Under the pieces are notes generated by a model that worked only from the letters and a program-made list of their open reading frames with translations, was not told where the DNA came from and searched no databases. The position numbers and the translations under genes were made by a program. From Verrucomicrobiota bacterium (GTDB taxonomy: Bacteria; Verrucomicrobiota; Verrucomicrobiia; Verrucomicrobiales; V1-33): DNA of 59,096 bases. Each line of letters opens with the position of its first letter. Within the stretch, counting starts at the first letter, position 1. The stretch lies in contig QQNF01000017.1 in assembly GCA_003402705.1 (NCBI GenBank), positions 1 to 59,096 on the forward strand. The letters are read 5' to 3'. Shown piece by piece: positions 52,405 to 59,096 of this stretch.

Positions 52405-52671
52405 GAGATTTGCTGCAATGAAAAACGATTGGGAACTCGCCGACGCCACCTGAGTGCACGCCATCCCGCCGCACGCAACACGGCTCTTCACTCATCTTCA
52501 GCCCGCATCACCGGGCACCACCTCTTCAGAAATCAATTCAATCAAGGCACACGGCACCACCTCATCATCTGCACCCCATCCCGCAGCCACACCCCTCTCG
52601 AAATAATCGAGCCAGCGCCCATCGAAATGAGCACTGGCTCTTAAAAGCAACCACCCGGAATACCCGTCCCC
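52405..52671. other. Intergenic interval
   Basis: Apart from the hairpin at 52609-52640 I see nothing recognisable. It would hold the promoter of the minus-strand isomerase/aldolase unit. Confidence 0.5.
52609..52640 (-). terminator. Hairpin terminator after 67-residue lipoprotein gene
   Basis: GAGCCAG (52609-52615) pairs with CTGGCTC (52634-52640); two further pairs and one T-G pair extend the minus-strand stem to 10 bp with a 12-nt loop. It lies 31 nt past the stop codon at 52672 and is followed by a modest T-rich string (CGATTATTTCG). Confidence 0.6.
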
Positions 52672-52875
52672 TCAGCGGCTCGTCGGCATCCCCAGAGGAT
52701 TCGCAAGGTCTGCCGAACGAACCGGCCGATTCCATGAAAGATCCGACTTTTCCTCCCCGGGAAGGGGCGGCCGCACCTTCTTCTTCTTCTTCGGCGTCGG
52801 GTCATCGCTGGCACACGACACCATCATCGCAGCCATCGCCAGTCCCATCCCAATCCGCAGAATCGAAGCTTTCAT
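52672..52875 (-). CDS. Small lipoprotein following coiled-coil pair
   Basis: The 67-residue protein has a lipoprotein signal (RIGMGLAMAAMMVSC, Cys21). The mature segment contains a lysine run (PKKKKKVRPPLPG) and an aromatic DLSWNRP motif, compatible with a basic, extended membrane-associated peptide. It lies 19 nt downstream of the coiled-coil paralogue gene on the same strand and ends before a terminator-like hairpin, so the three genes probably form one unit. Confidence 0.75.
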   Translation of the reverse strand: MKASILRIGMGLAMAAMMVSCASDDPTPKKKKKVRPPLPGEEKSDLSWNRPVRSADLANPLGMPTSR

Positions 52876-52894
52876 AAGACAATCTCAAGGATCC

Positions 52895-53680
52895 TCAGTT
52901 GCCCGCCGCTTCAAAGACCACCGTGTCGCCAGGCAGAATCTGCTGTCCACGAACCAAGTCCGTCTGCTTGATGTCCGCCACCGTCTGGTTCGAATTGATC
53001 TGCAGAATGTTGACCCTCCCGATCATCTGCAACCCGCGCTTCACCAGCAGTTTGGAATCAACCGTGACACCCTGGTTGCTACCCATGTTCACCACCACAA
53101 AGCCCCAGTCCGTGTTCACCGCACCAACCGTCCCCTTCGTCGCACCAAGGCGAATCGCCTTGTCGCGCGCCGCCTGAATGTCCTTGAACCGGTCTTCCTT
53201 GGTCTTCGCATCAGCCAACGCCTTCTTCGCAACATCAAGGTCCTTCGTCAGGGTGTCGTCTTCCTTCGTCGCCACGTCAATCTCACCCTTCAGCGCCTCA
53301 ACCTTCGCCAGCACTTCCTCAGGCGTCCCATTCGCTCCCAGAATCCGGTTGATCTCGTCGTTCATCTGCTGGCGCTTCGCCAGCACTTCCTCGTGTGCAC
53401 TCTTCACCGTCTTCAACTCGCCGTCCTTCTCCTCGGTGTTCTTCTTCGCCTTGTTCGACGCAATCTTCTCGTTTTTCGCGTTCGTCTTGGTCTCCTTCCA
53501 CGTGTCGTGGATCGCCTTGATCTCGCCAATCACCCGGTCAGTATCCTCGTGAACCTTCACAATCTGACGGTTCAGCGTGTCCTTCGTACGCCGGGCTTCC
53601 GCCTTCTGCGAACGTGTGTAAAAAGCCATTCCAGCAGATGCAAGGCTGCCAATGAGGCCGAGAATGAAGAGAATTTTCAT
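52895..53680 (-). CDS. Membrane-anchored coiled-coil protein, paralogue B
   Basis: The 261-residue protein has an N-terminal membrane anchor (ILFILGLIGSLASAGMAFY) and ~130 residues of charged coiled coil (including KEDDTLTKDLDVAKKALADAKTKEDRF). A C-terminal beta-domain at about residues 180-261 (TKGTVGAVNTDWGFVVVNMGSNQGVTVDSKLLVKRG, VGRVN-like turn, GQQILPGDTVVFEAAGN) matches the end of paralogue A. The folds recall FlgT-C-like/sortase-independent beta domains. No function is known; paralogy and operon with a lipoprotein suggest an envelope-spanning complex. Confidence 0.75.
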   Translation of the reverse strand: MKILFILGLIGSLASAGMAFYTRSQKAEARRTKDTLNRQIVKVHEDTDRVIGEIKAIHDTWKETKTNAKNEKIASNKAKKNTEEKDGELKTVKSAHEEVLAKRQQMNDEINRILGANGTPEEVLAKVEALKGEIDVATKEDDTLTKDLDVAKKALADAKTKEDRFKDIQAARDKAIRLGATKGTVGAVNTDWGFVVVNMGSNQGVTVDSKLLVKRGLQMIGRVNILQINSNQTVADIKQTDLVRGQQILPGDTVVFEAAGN

Positions 53681-53725
53681 ATCGTAGTCAAAACTGGTAT
53701 AGTCGATCAGTACCGCAACGCCGGC

Positions 53726-54754
53726 TCAGTTGGAACCATCCGCTGCCTTCTCCATCGGCGCGTCCGCCGCAGGTGCCGCATCCGCAGGCGCTGCCTCAGC
53801 AGCAGGGGCCGCTTCCGCCGCAGGCGCTTCCGGTTCCGCCGCAGGGGCCGCTTCCGGCGCTGGTGCCGCAAACGGATCCCCCGCCGCCGGCGCTTCCCCA
53901 GCAGCAGGAGCCGCACCATCAGCCGCCTTCGGCCCCGGCTTCGCACTCGCCGCCGCAGGCACCCCGCCAGCCCGAGGCTGCGAAGCAAAATTCACCACCA
54001 CAGTGTCGCCTGGCAGAATGTTGTCGCCCGCCGCCACCGTCCCAGGCACAATCTCAGCAATCGACCGCGCCGCATCAATGTGCGTCACCACCACCGTGCC
54101 CACCACGTTGTCCCCACGCTTCACATCCAGCTTCGCCTGCTTCACCACGCGGTTCTGATTGCCAGCCCCGATCACCACAAAACCGTAGTCAGGATTCACC
54201 GCCGACACGCGCGCCGTGAAATTCGCGTCCATCGTCCCGGACCGCTGCCAGACATCCAGCTTCTGCAGCCGCGCAATGTTCTTGTCCACATTCTCCTTGC
54301 TCGTCACCGATGAAGCAATCTGCGCCTTCTTCGACGCAATCAGCGACACCAATTGGTCCTTCTTCGAACTCAAGGTCTTGAGTTCCGCCACCAAGGTGTC
54401 CAAACCACCAAGATCCTTCAGCTTCGTCTCAAGATCCGCCAACTCCTTCTCCGCCGCCTCCTTCGCAGTCACCGCCTCCGTCAACTCCGTCGTCTTCGAC
54501 GCCAGCGTCGCTTCAGACTCCGTCTTCTCATTCGTGTTCTTCAGAAATTCGCCCTTCGCCTCGGACAAATCCGTGTCAGCCGTGGTCTTGGCCTCATCAG
54601 CCTTCACCCGGTTCTGCTCGGCCTTGACCTTGTTCTGCTTCGCAGCATCAGCCTGCTTCCGCTCGGAACTCAGCTCCGGCTTCACCTGAGTATAAGTAAT
54701 TCCACCGGCAGCAAGCAAGGCAATACCGGAGACGACAGACAAGGGCTTCCACAT
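53726..54754 (-). CDS. Membrane-anchored coiled-coil protein, paralogue A
   Basis: The 342-residue protein starts with a membrane anchor (LSVVSGIALLAAGGITYTQV), then ~135 residues of coiled coil (for example KEAAEKELADLETKLKDLGG). The same C-terminal beta-domain as paralogue B follows (SAVNPDYGFVVIGAGNQNRVVKQAKLDVKRGDNVVGTVVV ... NILPGDTVVVNFASQ). A ~75-residue Ala/Pro/Glu-rich low-complexity tail, absent in B, closes it. The ATG at 54752-54754 precedes the anchor. It is downstream of rplI (strong terminator between) and upstream of B by 45 nt. Confidence 0.75.
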   Translation of the reverse strand: MWKPLSVVSGIALLAAGGITYTQVKPELSSERKQADAAKQNKVKAEQNRVKADEAKTTADTDLSEAKGEFLKNTNEKTESEATLASKTTELTEAVTAKEAAEKELADLETKLKDLGGLDTLVAELKTLSSKKDQLVSLIASKKAQIASSVTSKENVDKNIARLQKLDVWQRSGTMDANFTARVSAVNPDYGFVVIGAGNQNRVVKQAKLDVKRGDNVVGTVVVTHIDAARSIAEIVPGTVAAGDNILPGDTVVVNFASQPRAGGVPAAASAKPGPKAADGAAPAAGEAPAAGDPFAAPAPEAAPAAEPEAPAAEAAPAAEAAPADAAPAADAPMEKAADGSN

Positions 54755-54907
54755 AGGATTTCTTCTTAGGGTGAGTTGGGAAATTTCAGGTCTGTTTAGA
54801 GACAAACCCTCTTCAAGACAACATGAATTTCACTGCGAACCAAGAGAATTTTTCCCGCCTCCCTCTCTCGAAGGGCAACCACCGACTCTTTTCTTCGGCA
54901 GCAGCGG

Positions 54908-54942
54908 AAAAAAACCCGGAACGGCACGGGTCCGAACCGGGT
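54908..54942 (-). terminator. Rho-independent terminator of rplI
   Basis: ACCCGG/CCGGGT outer stem (54937-54942 with 54914-54919) on the minus strand, followed directly by a seven-T run (54908-54914). It lies 26 nt after the rplI stop codon. Confidence 0.75.
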
Positions 54943-54968
54943 CTCTCGAATTCCTCAGTAGCCTTCGT

Positions 54969-55457
54969 TCACTCGGCGTCGCCAGCATCCGCACCTTCCG
55001 CTTCCGGTGCGCTCACCACCAGCTTCAGCACCGCCTCAACATCCGAATGAATCCTGATCGTGACTTCGTGCTTGCCCGTCGTCTTGATTGGTTTCTCAAG
55101 CTCGATCTGGTGACGGTCCACCGTGACTTTGAATTGTGCAGCAATCCCCTCGGCAATGTCCGCCGCAGTGATCGCGCCAAACGCCTTGCCTCCCTGCCCG
55201 ATGTCCAGCGTCAGCCTCAACGGCGCCTTGCGCAGCTTCCCGGCAATGTTCTGCGCCTCCGCGCGCTCCGCCGTCTCGCGCTCCGCACGGCGCGTCTTCA
55301 GATTGTTGATGTGACGGAGGTTCCCCGCCGTCGCTTCATAAGCTTTACCCTGCGGCACCAGAAAATTGCGCGCATATCCGGCTCTCACCGTGACGATGTC
55401 GGCTTCAGCTCCGAGGCTGGCGATTTTCTCCTTGAGAATGACTTGTACGTTAGGCAT
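54969..55457 (-). CDS. rplI: 50S ribosomal protein L9
   Basis: The 162-residue protein has the N-terminal domain MPNVQVILKEKIASLGAEADIVTVRAGYARNFLVPQGKAYEAT (G-Y-x-R-N-F-L-x-P signature). A central helix and a C-terminal domain with GKAFGAITAADIAEGI follow. The ATG at 55455-55457 is decided by this signature. The C-terminal acidic extension (PEAEGADAGDAE) is a little longer than in most L9. No rpsR/rpsF genes are adjacent. Confidence 0.96.
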   Translation of the reverse strand: MPNVQVILKEKIASLGAEADIVTVRAGYARNFLVPQGKAYEATAGNLRHINNLKTRRAERETAERAEAQNIAGKLRKAPLRLTLDIGQGGKAFGAITAADIAEGIAAQFKVTVDRHQIELEKPIKTTGKHEVTIRIHSDVEAVLKLVVSAPEAEGADAGDAE

Positions 55458-55652
55458 GACTGAAATTGGCTGATATAGGGGTGAACCGGAAAAGGAGCGC
55501 GGAACTAAAGGCATCATCCCCGCCTGTCAAGGAGCGGATCATGAGGATTTTTCAGAATCCCGGATTTTCAGCCTCCCTTTCTCAGCCCACCCCTCTCCCA
55601 ACCAGGAGCCAACGGTTGAATCCACCGCCACTCTCCCCCAGAATCCCTCCCC

Positions 55653-56315
55653 ATGCTCCCCTGCTCCCAGCGCATCATCGCCCCTTCCCTCCTCGCCGCC
55701 GACTGGAGCCGTCTCGCCGACGAATGCTCCCGCGCCATCCGCGCAGGCGTCGACTGGCTCCACCTCGATGTCATGGACGGCCACCTCGTCGACAATATCA
55801 GCTTCGGCCCGCAGTTCGTCGCCACCATCCACCGCACCAACGACATCTTCCTCGACGTCCACCTCATGATCGATCGCCCGGACCACTTCCTCGACCGCTT
55901 CATCAAGGCAGGAGCAGACAACATCACCGTCCACGTCGAAGCCCATCACGACGTCGGCGATACCCTCCGCCGCATCCGCGCCGCCGGCCTCACCTGCGGC
56001 CTCGCCATCGACGGCCAAACCCCCTTCGCCGCCGCTGAACCATGGCTCGACCAGATCGACCTCTTCCTCGTCATGACCATCAACGCAGGCTTCGGCGGCC
56101 AGGCCCTCATCCCAGAAACCCTCGACAAGGTCCGCGCCGCCAAAGCATGGCGCGAAGCCCACGGGCTCTCCTACCATATCGAAGTCGACGGCGGCGTCCA
56201 CGACGGCACCCTCCCCGATGTCCTCGCCGCCGGCGCCAATGCCATCGTCGCAGGCACCGCCCTCTTCGGCGTTCCTGACATGGAAGCCGCCGTCCGACAC
56301 TTCCGCTCTCTCTAA
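55653..56315 (+). CDS. rpe: Ribulose-phosphate 3-epimerase
   Basis: This enzyme interconverts ribulose-5-phosphate and xylulose-5-phosphate. The 220-residue TIM barrel has IIAPSLLAADWSRLADE, then DWLHLDVMDGHLVDNISFGPQFV with catalytic Asp/His, DVHLMIDRP, and LVMTINAGFGGQALIP. The last is usually MTVNPGFGGQ, so Pro is replaced by Ala. HIEVDGGVHDGTLPDVLAAGANAIVAGTALFG carries the second catalytic Asp. It diverges from rplI. Confidence 0.95.
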   Translation: MLPCSQRIIAPSLLAADWSRLADECSRAIRAGVDWLHLDVMDGHLVDNISFGPQFVATIHRTNDIFLDVHLMIDRPDHFLDRFIKAGADNITVHVEAHHDVGDTLRRIRAAGLTCGLAIDGQTPFAAAEPWLDQIDLFLVMTINAGFGGQALIPETLDKVRAAKAWREAHGLSYHIEVDGGVHDGTLPDVLAAGANAIVAGTALFGVPDMEAAVRHFRSL

Positions 56316-56349
56316 CACCTGACCTCCAGCCGGGCAGCAGCGCAGCCCA

Positions 56350-57471
56350 TCACCCCTGCTCCGCACACTGCGCCACAAACTCCCGCATCCGCTCCTCCTG
56401 CATCTCAATCGACTCCACCAGCGCCGCCTGCACCCGGAACCGGTCAAGGTTATGCCCCGGCCGCGATGTCTTGAAATACGGATCACCATTCAAATGATCC
56501 GCTAGAAACCGCATCGCCAGCTCCAGCGTGATCAGCTTCCCGGAAAACGCCAGATAGTCGATCTCCGCCCGCGTCAGAAACTCCCGCGCCGTGCTCAGAT
56601 ACCCGCGCACCAGCGCCTCGAACATCGGCTGCCTCATCGTCACACGACTCGCATCCCGCTCGTCCTCCGCCGTCGAAATCGTCGTCGTCCTCACCAGATC
56701 CCCGAAATCATAATGCACCAACCCCGGCATCACCGTGTCCAGATCCATGATGCACAAACCCTCCCCAGTCTGGTGATCCATCATCACATTGTTGATCTTC
56801 GTGTCGTTGTGCGTGATCCGCTCCTTCAGCGTCCCGTCCGCCAGCAGGTTCAGCAGCACATCCACCAGCGGCTCCCGCGTCTGCACCCACTCAATCTCCC
56901 TAGCCACCTCCCCGCGCCGCCCCGACCGATCCTCCTCCACAGCCCGCGCAAACGCATTGTACCGGCTCCGCGTATTGTGAAAATCAGGAATCGTATCCGC
57001 CAGCCGATCCCCCTCCATGTCCGCCACATGCTTCTGAAAGGTCCCGAACGCCCGCGCCGCTTCCTCCGCCAGCGCCGTCGAATTCACGTGATCATGCGCC
57101 TCCGCCCCCTCAATGTAAAAATACCCGCGCCAGTGATTGCCCTCCCCATCCTCATGCCACATCGACCCGTCACGGCAAGGCACCAGCGTCAGCACCCTCC
57201 GGCACGCCTCCGGCTCCCCGATCGCATCCAGCTTCCCCGCAATGTGCGACGTCACCCGGTGAATGTTGTCCATCACCAGATCCGGCCGCGTGAAAATCGC
57301 ATGGTTGATCCGCTGCAGGATATACCTCACATTCGTCCCCGCCTGATTACACCGCACCTCGTAAGTGTCATTGATGTGCCCATTCCCGCACGGAGCATGA
57401 CTAACATAGTCTCCTGGCATGAAAAACCTGCGGGCAAGCGTCTTGATGTCGTGATTCCGTCGGGCGGACAT
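56350..57471 (-). CDS. Aminoglycoside-phosphotransferase-fold sugar kinase, NahK-like
   Basis: The 373-residue kinase-fold protein has CGNGHINDTYEVRC as the nucleotide loop and ITHNDTKINNVMMDHQTGEGLCIMDLDTVMPG as the catalytic and metal loops (HND, then DLD). This pattern is that of N-acetylhexosamine 1-kinase (NahK) and related PVC/Bacteroidetes kinases. The family phosphorylates GlcNAc/GalNAc freed from host glycans; substrate here is inferred. The ATG at 57469-57471 precedes the first conserved block. The sulfatase homologue next door would fit a glycan theme. Confidence 0.8.
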   Translation of the reverse strand: MSARRNHDIKTLARRFFMPGDYVSHAPCGNGHINDTYEVRCNQAGTNVRYILQRINHAIFTRPDLVMDNIHRVTSHIAGKLDAIGEPEACRRVLTLVPCRDGSMWHEDGEGNHWRGYFYIEGAEAHDHVNSTALAEEAARAFGTFQKHVADMEGDRLADTIPDFHNTRSRYNAFARAVEEDRSGRRGEVAREIEWVQTREPLVDVLLNLLADGTLKERITHNDTKINNVMMDHQTGEGLCIMDLDTVMPGLVHYDFGDLVRTTTISTAEDERDASRVTMRQPMFEALVRGYLSTAREFLTRAEIDYLAFSGKLITLELAMRFLADHLNGDPYFKTSRPGHNLDRFRVQAALVESIEMQEERMREFVAQCAEQG

Positions 57472-57602
57472 GATGATGTATTCTGAAAAACGATAGAAAG
57501 CCAACGCCAGCCGTCAGCCTGAGGAACCCCGAAAAAGCAGCCCGACCCACTCTTTGCAAGTCCAATCAGCTCCCTCCTCCCGCCACCCCTTCCCCAAACC
57601 CC

Positions 57603-59096
57603 TCAATTTCCCCCACCCACCCCCTCCGCTGGCACAGGCACCGAAGGTGGCGGTACCGCCGGCACAGGCCCAGTCGCAGGTACCGCCGGCGCAGGCACGG
57701 GCGGCGGCGGCGGCTCGCGCCGGATCTCCGCAAATCCCGCCCCCCAGCTCCGCCCATCCTTCCCCTGCCACCATCCCTGCACCGACCCCGCTCCAGCCGG
57801 CAGCTTCACCTTGAACGTCACCGACTCCGCATTCGCCGGAATCGCCATCACTTCATCCACCGTCCCCGCTCGCAACCGCGCCGTCACCGCAGGCACCGTC
57901 TCGTCCGCAATCCCCCCAGCCACCCCCGCAGGCCGCCGCCTCAGCGTCACCAGCATCACCCCAGCCTCCTCCACCTCCACCAGCCACGCTCCCTCCCCAG
58001 GCCGCCCGCGCTCAATGTCCTCAGGCCACTCCAATCGCTCGCCACGACTGTACCAGTCCGCCGCACTCACCGTCACCGCCTCCGCACCGCCGCACCGCAG
58101 CCGCACCGGCTTCGTCTCAATCCCCCCAGTCTCCCGCCACCACCGATCATACAGCCCGTTCATCTCCTTCACCCGCTCGGGCCAGCGCTCGCTCACCGCA
58201 GCCCGTTGCCCCGGATCTCTCCTCAAATCATACAGCGCCTCCCCATTCACCAGCGCCCAACCAGGCATCAGCAACGCCGTCCGCCTCCAGCGCTGCGGCA
58301 CCGGCACGTCCTGCGCCTCAACCACCAGAAACGGCCGCGGTCCCTCACTCGCCCCGCCCCTCAGCAGTTTCGCAAGGCTCCCTCCGCCCTGCCACTTCCA
58401 TCCCGCCGCCTCCGCCACCGTCGGAGCCAGCTCCATCACCGACGCCAACGCCCCTTCCCGCGTCCCCGCCCGCACTCCATCAGGCCATCTCCAAAGACAC
58501 GGCACCAGATGCCCTCCCTGCCACGCCTCACCACGTCGCCCGCGTCTGCCCCCTCCGTACTCACCCTCCTTCTTCCCTTCCTTCTCCACACCCGCGCTCG
58601 CCGTCGCCGTCAGCGCCGTCACCACCAGCAAAGTACTCCGCCCCAACCCCAGCCCGCTCACATGATTCCATAAATCCCCCACCATCCCGTCCACCTCACT
58701 CATCTCCGCCTCCGGTGGACTCACCACACACAAAAACGGCTTCTCCACATGCCGCCCGATGAAATTCTGCGCCTCCTCAAAACACGCCGCCGCCATCCCT
58801 CCCTTCCGACGCTCCCTCTTCCCGTCCACCAGCCACCACGCATCCTCCAACCCGTTCTCCCACGCGTCCCCGATCGATCCCGGTACCGCTCCCCCATGCG
58901 TGCACACCCTCACAAATCCATGATCCTGCGGCCGGCACGGAGCCGCATCCCCAAGCCCCCACGTCCCCACCCCCGCCGTCACCACCCCAGCCCCCCCCGC
59001 CGCCCCCGCAACGGGCCGCACCCCCCCCCCCCACAAACGCCCCCCCCCCCCCTCCCCCCCAACCCCCCCTCGCCCCCGCCCCCCCCCCGTCAGCCC
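57603..59096 (-). CDS. Sulfatase homologue, apparently catalytically degenerate, 5' end outside window
   Basis: The frame (>470 codons in window, ending 57603) aligns with PVC sulfatases in its second half. Recognisable parts are PFLCVVSPPEAEMSE, GGHLVPCLWRWPDGV and a C-terminal LYDLRRDPGQRAAVSERWPERV module. Where sulfatases normally have the metal-ligand Asp-Asn pair (F-T-S-D-N-G type), this protein reads VTALTATASAG, and the spacing before it is shortened. The formylglycine-site half lies outside the window. A Pro-rich C-terminal tail ends the protein. The 5' part runs into a poly-C-rich end that may carry errors, so degenerate versus misassembled cannot be separated. Confidence 0.6.
   Translation of the reverse strand, partial: GLTGGGRGRGGVGGEGGGGRLWGGGVRPVAGAAGGAGVVTAGVGTWGLGDAAPCRPQDHGFVRVCTHGGAVPGSIGDAWENGLEDAWWLVDGKRERRKGGMAAACFEEAQNFIGRHVEKPFLCVVSPPEAEMSEVDGMVGDLWNHVSGLGLGRSTLLVVTALTATASAGVEKEGKKEGEYGGGRRGRRGEAWQGGHLVPCLWRWPDGVRAGTREGALASVMELAPTVAEAAGWKWQGGGSLAKLLRGGASEGPRPFLVVEAQDVPVPQRWRRTALLMPGWALVNGEALYDLRRDPGQRAAVSERWPERVKEMNGLYDRWWRETGGIETKPVRLRCGGAEAVTVSAADWYSRGERLEWPEDIERGRPGEGAWLVEVEEAGVMLVTLRRRPAGVAGGIADETVPAVTARLRAGTVDEVMAIPANAESVTFKVKLPAGAGSVQGWWQGKDGRSWGAGFAEIRREPPPPPVPAPAVPATGPVPAVPPPSVPVPAEGVGGGN
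59007..59096. other. Poly-C-rich, probably low-quality contig end
   Basis: The last ~90 bases are almost only C with occasional other bases. This is unlike any coding or intergenic stretch elsewhere in the window and looks like an assembly or sequencing artefact. Confidence 0.7.

Overview
This is a GC-rich bacterial chromosome segment, almost certainly from the Verrucomicrobiota (PVC superphylum). The inference rests on gene content. There are two secreted ThuA-like proteins, a very long multi-CxxCH cytochrome with a PA14 domain sitting beside a secreted beta-propeller, and a secreted CAP protein ending in a DxDxDGxxNLxEYxxGTNP calcium-binding tail. There are also a sulfatase of PVC type, a CBS/DRTGG-type inorganic pyrophosphatase and many lipoproteins. 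Start codons are rarely preceded by a Shine-Dalgarno sequence; most plus-strand genes instead have a pyrimidine-rich leader. I see no rRNA, tRNA, CRISPR array, prophage or complete insertion sequence. The exact family within the phylum cannot be read from the window.

Layout. 1-430: start of a heptad-repeat coiled-coil protein cut by the window edge, with DNA-level tandem repeats. 927-15372 (all minus): a long co-directional housekeeping run. Read in transcription order it is a secreted CAP protein, gatC-gatA, xerD-like recombinase, ThuA protein, eno, a divIC/ftsB-like gene, an AGCS symporter, an L,D-transpeptidase, a CBS pyrophosphatase, pyrH, frr and a hexapeptide transferase. 15557-19296 (plus): YugP-like protease, ssb, rimO, fmt. 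19311-20946 (minus): dihydrofolate reductase, lipoprotein, NlpC/P60 hydrolase. 21048-25280: a FAD oxidoreductase converging on a tlyA-nadK-plsY-gpsA operon; 25424-26587: a cysteine desulfurase.

26588-27955 is a small accessory island. It holds duplicated palindromic intergenic repeats, a DUF433 antitoxin-like gene whose DUF5615-like partner is truncated to 21 codons at a repeat, and an orphan lipoprotein. 28115-33437 holds hflK-hflC diverging from a TraB/GumN-like protein and two envelope proteins. 33422-35725 has a RmlD-like reductase and a YqjD/YqjE-like membrane-stress gene set. 35798-41095 is a three-gene operon for a secreted pentaheme PA14 cytochrome, a beta-propeller and a second ThuA protein. 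41250-42619 encodes a PlsC acyltransferase and a family 2 glycosyltransferase.

42620-45990 is the second and larger accessory island: families of short palindromes whose stems differ but stay paired, two orphan exported proteins and a HicA-HicB toxin-antitoxin pair. 45993-52404 carries a NUDIX hydrolase, an acetyl-xylan-esterase-like hydrolase, a DUF1573-rhodanese pair and a xylose isomerase-like/aldolase/AlkD operon. 52672-54754 has two paralogous membrane-anchored coiled-coil proteins and a small lipoprotein downstream of rplI. 55653-57471 has rpe and a NahK-like sugar kinase. The window ends in a sulfatase homologue that appears to lack active-site residues. Its distal part runs into a poly-C stretch that looks like a low-quality contig end.

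The observations I consider most worth following are the pentaheme/PA14/propeller/ThuA operon, the coiled-coil paralogue pair, the covarying intergenic palindromes in both islands, the repeat-truncated toxin, and the near absence of Shine-Dalgarno sites.
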